A stretch of 64,000 nucleotides of DNA from Gigantopelta aegis (Eukaryota > Mollusca > Gastropoda > Neomphalida > Peltospiridae): positions 28,047,294 through 28,111,293 of the forward strand of contig NC_054709.1 in NCBI RefSeq assembly GCF_016097555.1. The letters run 5' to 3'. Made by a program: the position numbers and the translations under genes. The notes beneath the pieces were generated by a model that ran no database searches, was not told the DNA's origin, and saw nothing but the letters and a program-made list of their open reading frames with translations. Within the stretch, counting starts at the first letter, position 1, and every line of letters begins with the position of its first letter. Shown here one piece after another: positions 23,315-64,000 of the stretch.

Positions 23315-23615
23315 TTTCCAAACTAAGCATATTTTACATGAAGCAAACTACTTATCCATCAGTATTTCCCCCACTCCATTGAATACACTGAAATTCACAG
23401 AAAAAGCATATTTTACATGAAGCAAACTACTTTTCCAGCAGTATTTGTTTTTTCTCCACCAAGGCAATTATAAACCATCTGAAATTCTCAGACAAAGTAT
23501 ATTTTACATGAAGCAAAATACTTTTCCAGCAGTATTTGTTTTTTTCTCCACCAAGGCAATTATAAACCATCTGAAATTCTCAGACAAAGTATATTTTACA
23601 TGAAGCAAAATACTT
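23315..23615. repeat. Three-unit tandem repeat, about 95 bp
   Basis: ATATTTTACATGAAGCAAA recurs near 23,330, 23,405, 23,500 and 23,590, with shared CAGCAGTATTTG and CTCCACCAAGGCAATTATAA blocks. Confidence 0.85.
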
Positions 23616-23624
23616 TTTCCTCAA

Positions 23625-23910
23625 TACAGTCAAATCTGCTTAATTACATAGTTCCAGTGCATGTCAAATTAACCGGTAAAACCGATTATCTGATACAGCC
23701 CCATTTCCATAACCAACGGTAAACTTTACAAATGCCTTGTGGACAGTCTATCTTACTCTTAACTGCAGAACATTGTCTGAATGCTGATACACATGTGCAT
23801 TTTATTTGTTTATACATGTATTTTAAAATAATAAATAAAATAACAGTATAAATGTAAGATTAAATATTTTTAATTTTGCATTGTTACAAATCTGCAGTTG
23901 TGTTTACTGA
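23625..23910. repeat. Dispersed repeat, inverted relative to 7,470-7,750
   Basis: It matches the copy at 7.5 kb as reverse complement and supplies the nearest AATAAA downstream of Abi. Confidence 0.72.
23801..23806 (-). promoter_or_regulatory. Possible Abi polyadenylation signal
   Basis: AATAAA lies on the minus strand about 640 nt past the Abi stop. It sits inside a dispersed repeat (copy at 7.47-7.75 kb), so its use is uncertain. Confidence 0.25.
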
Positions 23911-24034
23911 TGCTATTTCTAGCTACTAATATTCATGTTGCACACCGCTTTTTCACAGTTCGCACCTATTGTTCTGAGGGGTGTTGTATAGTGAAACAGT
24001 GTTACTGGTTATATTTTTTTTTCTGAGACCATTT

Positions 24035-24446
24035 TCTTAATTGCCAAGGCTGCTTCAATATTGACTAGTATAGAATGAAAATGATTGGTAATGCATCGAC
24101 TGTTCATATTAGCAGCGGTTCTACGTAGTTTGGCGGGATAAGTTCATAACTCCCTCACACTAATATAGAATGAAAGTTCATTGTAATACACCAACTGTTC
24201 ATATTAGCGATTCTACGTAGTTTGACAGGAACAGTCCTATGGTTCCATTAATAACTCCCTCTCACCAATATAAAACGAAAGTTCATTGTAATACATCGAC
24301 TGTTCATATCAGCGGTTCTATGTAGTTTGACGGGAAATGACCATAACTCCCTCCCACCAGTATAGAATGAAAGTTCATTGTAACACATCAACTGTTCATA
24401 TCAGCTGGTCTACATAGTTTGATGGGAACCAGTCTGGTCACCGTGT
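24035..24446 (-). repeat. Abi 3'UTR: four decayed copies of the SH3 exon end
   Basis: Downstream of the Abi stop, a unit of about 90-105 bp recurs four times (near 24,110, 24,220, 24,330 and 24,415). Each copy resembles the coding stretch for WEGV, then [10 protein letters not shown] and the stop, followed by a short UTR piece. Copies carry indels and substitutions. This is direct duplication of the terminal exon end, not a separate gene. Confidence 0.8.
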
Positions 24447-57631
<33,185 letters not shown>

Positions 57632-57874
57632 ATGGCGACCTCCTGTGGAAGTTGTTGCAAAATCGCTCCTTCGATTTTAAACGCAGACTTGTCAAATCTA
57701 GCGTCAGAATGCCAACGATTCATTGACTGCGGCGCCGACTACTTACACCTGGACGTAATGGATGGCCATTTTGTTCCCAACCTGACGTTCGGACACCCTG
57801 TCGTCAATTGTCTCCGCCCTCATATCCCCGGAGTTTTCTTGGAGATGCACATGATGGTTTCAGAACCAGAAAAG
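57632..57874 (+). CDS. RPE: Ribulose-phosphate 3-epimerase, coding exon 1
   Basis: RPE interconverts ribulose 5-phosphate and xylulose 5-phosphate in the non-oxidative pentose phosphate pathway (cytosol, TIM barrel). The 81 codons contain [18 protein letters not shown] (first strand, catalytic Ser region), [19 protein letters not shown] (metal-binding His and catalytic Asp) and [12 protein letters not shown] (second metal-ligand His). The start lies in ACAACAATGG, a good context. An overlapping out-of-frame ATG at 57,622 opens a 34-codon ORF that would act as a uORF if transcribed. The donor is AAG|GTTTAG, phase 0. Without splicing, a stop follows after one codon. Family length is about 225-230 residues, so roughly a third is seen here. 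Confidence 0.95.
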
Positions 57875-57944
57875 GTTTAGCCACTAGTTCTGAAATAATG
57901 TTAGTTAGGGTTACAGTTAGCAAGGGTGGTTCTAATGGAAGTGA

Positions 57945-58100
57945 CATGGTGTCCAGATCCCCTTCATACTCCATATGATGATACGTATCCAAAAGCTTAC
58001 CGCCCTGTGCAGAGCCGGCTCTGCACAGGACGGTCACGTGACGTGTATGGGTCATTGCAGCCAGCGCTACACGGGACGGCGCTGCCCAGTATGTGTGCGA
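57945..58100. repeat. GTGCAGAGCC palindrome, related copy at 59,620-59,700
   Basis: CCTGTGCAGAGCCGGCTCTG is self-complementary, and GCACAGG closes it. GTGCAGAGCCGGTAAGGTTT near 59,670 and CCGTCCTGTGCAGAACCG near 59,625 are relatives. Confidence 0.55.
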
Positions 58101-58159
58101 CTGGTTGTGTTCTGTCAGTTTATATCAGTAATGGACATTGCTAACTTTAGACAATATAA

Positions 58160-58342
58160 ATGTTTGTCTACCGTATATAGAAACGTTGTTTTTGTAGATC
58201 AAATTTAATTCACTATTACTAATAGAGGAGTGATATCTGCGTAAAATACGTTTGTCTACCGTATATAGACACGTCGTTTTTGTAGATCAAATTTAATTCA
58301 CTAACTATTACTAATAGAGGAGTGATATCTGCGTAAAATACT
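58160..58342. repeat. Two-unit direct repeat, about 92 bp, RPE intron 1
   Basis: TTTGTCTACCGTATATAG through AGTGATATCTGCGTAAAATAC occurs twice, with one 4-bp insertion. Confidence 0.92.
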
Positions 58343-58377
58343 GTGTACCATCAATGTCGGGTGTATTGGATATATAT

Positions 58378-58400
58378 CAGAGAGAGAGAGAGAGAGAGAG
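58378..58400. repeat. (GA)n microsatellite
   Basis: A short AG run in RPE intron 1; nearby 58,770-58,910 is (TATACC/TATATC)n low-complexity DNA. Confidence 0.9.
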
Positions 58401-59025
58401 CGAGTTCTGCAGCCCCCACCTTCTAGTTATCAATTCAGTTAATGACCTACAACCACACACCCCTCTGGGAGCACTTGGGCTACTTTATTGATGATAACTG
58501 TTAATTAAATGAAGAAAACAGTGAACAACCATGGAAATCAATATCAATTTATTTACATACATAATTCTATACACGTACATAATTCTATACAGAAACAATA
58601 TACAATATATACAATATATCTATATACATATATACACATCGAATGCTGGACAAGTATAGCTTGAGAGATTAAAGCTCACAATTGTAATTAAAGATATGGT
58701 TTAAACAATATTTATTACCGGTTGCTACACCTCAGTATTCATTTCATCAAACACAATACATACCTGTAGATCTATACCTATACCTATACCTATATTTATA
58801 TTTATATCTCTATATATTTATATCTATATCTATATACATATACATACCTATATATCTATACCTATACCTATATATTTATATCAATATCTATATACATCTA
58901 TATACATACACACACGTAGCATTTAAATTGAAGATTGAATTGAAACAGAAATACATAAAAGAGTAACAAAGACACTACCTTTTAAACCTTTTATAGAGAA
59001 CACGTTTTGAGATCGATAATATATA

Positions 59026-59385
59026 CTTAGAAATGGCCAAAATCGCTTTGTTTGGAATGACATTTCTGGGAGCAGTTCACCAAAAGATATATTTGATAAA
59101 TTGTGCGCAGTAGAGCAATCGTTCAAACGACTCAGAGTTGAAGAAGTATATTTTGTAGAGATTAGCAGACGAGGAAACTTTAAGAAATCTCCCGGGCTTA
59201 CCTCAAGAGCATATTGTAAGCAGAGAAATTCCATCAACAGACACCTCAGGAAAAAGTTTGGAAAACGTGTGATTGGTCTGAACATCCAATACCCGGCCGA
59301 GTTCCACAAAGATGGCGTTCATTTCAATAAGAAAGGAACCAGAAAGTACTTTTTTAAATTACGGAGAGTGTTTGCGGGTTTCTGA
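59026..59385 (+). pseudogene. SGNH-hydrolase-like fragment, probably transposon-derived
   Basis: An open stretch of about 119 codons contains an NDI block resembling SGNH block III (GxND, here VWNDI, with the Gly lost). It then has IFDKLCAVEQSFKRLRVEEV and ends with EFHKDGVHFNKKGTRKYF, which carries the DxxH of block V. Such domains occur in many lophotrochozoan repeat-associated proteins. Upstream, a stop (TAA) and loss of the N-terminal GDS block show it is broken. It lies within RPE intron 1, in the same direction as RPE. The family call rests on two motifs. Confidence 0.5.
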
Positions 59386-59747
59386 GTGACTTGAAATTAC
59401 GTATAATTTTGTTTTAAGAGTAAAGTAATATTTTAAATATTAGAATGTGTTTTGTTGCATTTTTTCTAATTGGGAAAAGTAAATACACGTTTTTATTTTA
59501 TTGAGTATTATCCACAATATACATATGTTTTCTTTATTATTACTGACTCTCCACCCACCCCCATATCTTAGTACACATGTACACAAACGACTGGTAACCG
59601 GTCACTGCAGCATATACTAAGACCGTCCTGTGCAGAACCGTCCTGTGGAAGACCGCCATGTGCAGAGCCGGTAAGGTTTTGGCTCCTTATGCATATGACA
59701 GGTCGGAGGTTTCTTATTTTCGTTTTAATTTTCATTCAATCATTTAA

Positions 59748-60527
59748 AGCCGCACACCCTAGTTCCATCCAGCGAAAATAAATTATAATTTGGTTATCTA
59801 CAAACCTGTAACACACTTAGATCACTTTTTTTTATGAAATGGAGTGAAAAAGCAGGTTTTATATCGATAAATACCATGGGAATCCCCATGTCCCAATTGC
59901 TTGAAATAATTTTGAAAGTTAGTATTCTGATGTCACCGGTAGATGTCGCTCGAAGCACAACAATGCCTACGTCACGACAAATTTCACAGACTTGGGGTGC
60001 GTTAGTTTCACCTCTCCTGGACATGTTCCAACTGTTCTGTCCTGGTTGTATCCCCTCTCCAGATATCGTAAGACTTAGCAAAATTATTGGGTTTAAGGGT
60101 TTGTAACGTTTTGTATTGAGACACTTACTTGTCTGAACTTTATTGTTACTGAAAATGTTCACGAACTGTGAAGAAAAATCTCACAAATGAACAACAACAA
60201 ATCAGATGTTGATTGCGCGAACCGTGCACGAGAAAACAAACCGAACCAAAATGATAATGGTCACGTGATATACCAACGTCTATGACATTAAAAATAGATT
60301 GGACCTCGCTTGCTTAATGTTTTTTTCTCGACAGAACGTCTTGTGAAAAAATGCATTTCGTGGTTTTACAAACATCAGGATTACCAAAAAGCACTTCAGG
60401 TGAATGGAAATGTGTATTCTAAATAATAAAATGTAAGTAAAGTGCAATTTTATTTGTGAAAAATGGGGTTTAATAGCGAAAAACAACGCCGTAATGGAAT
60501 AAATAGCCGTAACTAGGGTGTGTCCCT
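59748..60527. mobile_element. 780-bp TTAA-flanked element, TIR AGSSNCACACCCTAGTT
   Basis: The left end AGCCGCACACCCTAGTT and inverted right end AGGGACACACCCTAGTT are flanked by TTAA. It shares AACCTGTAACACACTTAGAT-like interior with 8,940-9,290, so it is the same family with more sequence. Confidence 0.82.
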
Positions 60528-60552
60528 TTAAGATAACTTGATAAGCATCCCT

Positions 60553-61989
60553 ATTGTCCGAACCAAATTTTTAACAACTGCAAAAAATTACTCTCCTACC
60601 TTTAATTGCCATTAGATTTCCTCCAAAGTTTGTCCAGACACAAATCGCAAAAACCCCCACTACAAATATACATATTCCACACACAAGACTGCAACGATGT
60701 CGCCGATGGGGACCAGACAACTCGGACCGGGGGACAACTCGGCCCAGACATCTCGGCCACGGGGCCAAGTTATTAGACTGATAGATGGGGCATGCTGTGA
60801 CACATTATATGCGTGTTAAGTATGATAGTTGGCCGTCGTCGAAGTATTGTACTATAGTAATAATAATGCATTATACTGATACCGCTAACTATATGGTCAC
60901 CATTAAGAATGACAATTGTGTATGTCGTAGGCGCATATCGTAGTGTCGGATGGGTTTCTAGAAGTATTGTACTATAGAAATAACGCAAAAGACATCATTT
61001 GCCAAATTCCCACATTTATTACATTAAATACATACGCACATATGTACGCAAAAAACCCAACAGAACACATATACATAAATAGTTATAATAAAGAAATAAA
61101 ACACCAATCACCAAAAGAACATAGAGATAAAAGTCCGTGTTGTTACAACGATAAATAACTTTTGCATGTTTTTTCTGGGATCATCTCCAATGTTTAGGTC
61201 ACCGACTGTAGAACAAAAACAAATTATTCGAACAGCGGAAACTATCTTCAAAGATAAATGGATCAGCAATTTATCAATTTAACAAAAACTTCTTTTATTT
61301 CTGTGAGAATACTTTAATTTAAAAAGCAACACTTGTTCAACAATATTGTTCAACAATAGACAAGATTGTCCATGTGCCGAGTTGTCTCTGGACTCCGGGC
61401 CGAGTTGTCTCGCGGTGGGCCGAACTGTCTCGATGTGGGCCGAGTTGTCTGGGCCAAGTTGTCCTCCGGGCCGAGTTGTGTCTGGCATTCGTCGCCGATA
61501 TCGTCTTTGCTGAGATTGCATAGGAAAAAATACATGCATTTTTTTGCCGTCTGCCATGTTGCTTGTTTATGGAATACTCTTCAAGAGGGGTAAAAACCTC
61601 CAAAGTATGTGACACAATTAATATGAAATCAACGATCTCTAGTGGTATCATTAAAAAATTAATAATAAATAATATGACGTCATCACGTTTGCTTTTATAT
61701 CATAACATGTTATGACGTTGTTAGATTAAGTCCTATCCTTTCACCCCTCTAGAAGAATATTCCAAAAAAAGTCAAAATGGCAGCTGGCACAAAATTACAT
61801 GCTTTTTGCCCTATACACACTCAGCGAAGTCGATATAGGTGACATAGTTATCATCTGGTATGTGGAATCTGTGTCATTGTAATGGTTTTTTCAAGATTTC
61901 TGTCTGGACAAACTTTGGAGGAAATCTAACGGCAATTAAAGGTAGGAGAGTAATTTTTCGTAGTTGGTTAACAATTTGGTTCGGACAAT
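60553..61989. mobile_element. 1437-bp element with about 90-bp inverted ends
   Basis: ATTGTCCGAACCAAATT, TTACTCTCCTACCTTTAATT and TTTCCTCCAAAGTTTGTCC at the left recur inverted at the right. Inside are clusters of CGAGTTGTCTCG-type motifs (60,712-60,768 and, inverted, 61,377-61,490). No transposase was seen. Confidence 0.8.
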
Positions 61990-62127
61990 AGCTCTTTTTT
62001 TTTTTAAACTTTGGGCTTAATAGAGTTTGCAAAAAACACAAATGTTTAAAAGCTTTCTACTCCCATGAAAGGTCTCGAGGAGAGGGGGTCAAGATGTCCC
62101 TTTCTTAGAAAGGTTCAATCAACTAGT

Positions 62128-62526
62128 AAAAGTAAAGTTTGTTTTATTTAACGACGCCGCTAGAGCACATTGATTTTTTATCTTATCATCGGCTATTGGA
62201 CATCAAACATATGGTCATTCTGACACTGGTTTTTTTAGAGGAAACCCGCTGTCGCCATATAGGCTACTCTTTTTACGACAGGCAGCAAGGGATCTTTTAT
62301 TTGCGCTTCCCACAGGCAGGATAGCACAAACCATGGCCTTTGTTGAACCAGTTATGGATCACTGGTCGGTGCAAGTGGTTTACACCTACCCATTGAGTCT
62401 TGCGGAGCATTCACTCAGGGTTTGGAGTCGGTATCTCGATTAAAAATCCCATGCCTCGACTGGGATCTGAACCCAGTACCTACCAGCCTGTAGACCGATG
62501 GCCTGCCACGATGCCACCGAGGCCGG
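62128..62526 (-). mobile_element. SINE-B head with SINE-A1 tail
   Basis: On the minus strand the head has GGGTTCAGATCCC, the body ACCGACTCCAAACCC, the core, then GACACC...CTCTAGCGGCGTCG and TTAAATAAAAC. The tail is the type usually attached to SINE-A. Confidence 0.85.
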
Positions 62527-62662
62527 TCAATCGACTAGTAGAAAAGTGCTAGAAATAACGTCTAGCACATGTGCTCTAGACAGTAATGCAGCCTTTTCAT
62601 TGGTTGATTGTGTTCATCATTTAGGAGGCAGATAGCCTTTGCTACCTTTTGATGAAAGTAAA

Positions 62663-63065
62663 AAAAGTAAAGTTTGTTTGATTTAACGACGCTGCTAGAG
62701 CACTTTTAAAAAAAAATCTTATCATCGGCTATTGGACGTCAAACATGTGGTCATTCTGACACTGGGTTTTTTAGAGGAAAACCCGCTGTTGCCACATAGG
62801 CTACTTTTTTCCAACAGACAGCAAGGGATCTTTTATTTGCGCTTCCCACAGGCAGGATAGCACAAACCATGGCCTTTGTTGAACCAGTTATGGATCACTG
62901 GTCAGTGCAAGTGGTTTACACCTACCCATTGAGCCTTGCGGAGCACTCACTCAGGGTTTGGAATTGGCATCTGGATTAAAAATCCCATGCCTCAACTGGG
63001 ATCCGAACCCAGTACCTACCAGCCTGTAGACCGATGGCCAAACCACAACGCCACCGAGGCCGGTA
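62663..63065 (-). mobile_element. SINE-B head with SINE-A1 tail, second copy
   Basis: Same structure and orientation as 62,128-62,526, 130 bp downstream, with independent substitutions. Confidence 0.85.
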
Positions 63066-63379
63066 CCTGTTGATGACGTCATTCCATAATTAAACTTAAA
63101 GGTAGTATGTGATGTCACGTAATATATGTAACACTGCATGCATGCATTCTTTCTAGTGACAATATATATATCAGCTGTCAGCAGGGTCGTGACGTGATGG
63201 TACAAAAATAAAATGCAGAACTTTAATTTTATAGATGGTTTTAAAATTATAGATGATTGAAATAGAAAATATTTCTTGTTTTGTCAGATACTTGTGTCAA
63301 AAAACCATATCTACAAAAAGACGAGTGCCAGAAACTATGATTTAATTTATTTGAATTATCACCCACCCACCCACCCCTT

Positions 63380-63500
63380 GACAGGAATTCAGAACAAGGT
63401 TGGGGGGGGCACAAGAGCCGGCCTTGGCCAGTTCCTCCGTCCATGACAGGAAAGGGAGGGGGGGAGGAGTTGCCACTAAAAAGCCCTTAATGGTTATAGG
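63380..63500. mobile_element. SINE-C fragment
   Basis: AATTCAGAACAAGG, GGCCAGTTCCTCCGTCCATG and ACAGGAAAGGGAGGGG match part of SINE-C. Confidence 0.6.
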
Positions 63501-63597
63501 GGTAAATAGTGCAATTAACTATATAGAATGAGTCCCTACATGTATGTGATGAAACTAAAAAATATTTGACAAAAATTAATATGCATTTTGTTACTTG

Positions 63598-63885
63598 TAG
63601 GTGCGGGATTTAGCTCAGTCAGTTAAATACTCACCTGAGATTCTTGCATCGCAGGAGTGGATCCATTCAACTGATTGGTATTTTTTTCTCATTCCAACCA
63701 GTGTTCCACAACTGATCAAAGATCATGCTTTCTTGTCTGAAAAAATTTATCCCTTGCTGCATTAGGACAAAAGTTGCGGGTTCCATCTGATGACTACGAG
63801 TCAGAATTACCAAATGTTTGACATCCAGTAACCTATGATTACCTAATCAATGTGCTCTAGTGGTGTCGTTAAACAAAATAAATGT
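63598..63885 (+). mobile_element. SINE-D (plus), near full length
   Basis: The head is GCGGGATTTAGCTCAGTCAG, followed by GCATCGCAGGAGTGGATCCA, the core and the tail CTCTAGTGGTGTCGTTAAAC. It lies 60 bp upstream of the RPE exon 2 acceptor. Confidence 0.85.
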
Positions 63886-63946
63886 TTTTGTTACTTGTAA
63901 TTTGAGTTATGACATCATTTTTAATCAGCATATTTTGTGTTTTCAG

Positions 63947-64000
63947 TGGGTGGAGGATGTGTCTGGTGCAAGGGCTGATATGTATTTTGTGTTTTCAGTG
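63947..64000 (+). CDS. RPE: RPE coding exon 2, start (truncated by window edge; duplicated acceptor)
   Basis: After TTTTGTGTTTTCAG comes WVEDVSGARADMY, which continues SEPEK and aligns with the W-V...GA...Y segment of RPE. After the ATG at 63,980-63,982 the sequence returns to TATTTTGTGTTTTCAG (63,983-63,998) followed by TG. The acceptor region therefore appears twice, 52 bp apart. Since 52 is not a multiple of three, only the second acceptor can presumably yield the full reading frame. Confidence 0.8.

Noticed and set aside
59834..60106. 90-codon ORF in the 780-bp TTAA element
   Set aside because: It lies in a non-autonomous element and shows no transposase or other motif.

Overview
This is a repeat-rich, AT-rich animal nuclear sequence. 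It has spliced genes with GT-AG introns, several tRNA-derived SINE families, many small inverted-repeat transposons and long tandem arrays. There is no operon structure. The protein matches (Abelson interactor, ribulose-phosphate 3-epimerase) and the type of SINE suggest a mollusc or other lophotrochozoan. That placement is an inference, because no lineage marker gene is present.

Two genes are well supported, and they are arranged head to head. On the minus strand, from about 56.2 kb down to 24.4 kb, lies a complete Abi (Abelson interactor, WAVE-complex subunit) gene. I reconstruct it from eight coding exons whose splice phases all agree (1326 nt, 441 residues). Starting at 57,632 on the plus strand is the first coding exon of ribulose-phosphate 3-epimerase (RPE). 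Its second exon begins at 63,947, at the right edge of the window. About 1.4 kb separates the two start codons. A weaker candidate is a minus-strand first coding exon at 10,060-10,176, in a CpG-rich patch, encoding a signal-anchor-like N-terminus; the rest of that gene would lie outside the window. A decayed SGNH-hydrolase-like fragment (59.03-59.39 kb) and a decayed Tc1/mariner transposase fragment (13.54-13.8 kb) complete the coding content.

By region: 0-24 kb is mostly intergenic, with nested SINEs, MITEs and an 86-bp tandem array. 24-56 kb is the Abi gene. Its introns carry seven main tandem arrays (units of about 49, 83, 53, 37, 59, 50 and 174 bp) plus several shorter ones. 56-57.6 kb is the shared upstream region. 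57.6-64 kb is RPE intron 1 with MITEs and SINEs.

The most striking signal is that tandem repeats here are seeded from exon edges. The 4-kb array in the last Abi intron is about 49 copies of the 3' end of exon 7 including its 5' splice donor, with two rounds of higher-order duplication (about 757 bp and 829 bp). Just beyond the Abi stop codon there are four decayed copies of the last part of the coding sequence. RPE exon 2 has its acceptor and first codons duplicated with a 52-bp period at the window edge. A second array in the same last Abi intron repeats AATAAA about 26 times on the transcribed strand, just before the SH3 exon. Together these make the Abi SH3 exon a plausible target of variable splicing or premature polyadenylation.
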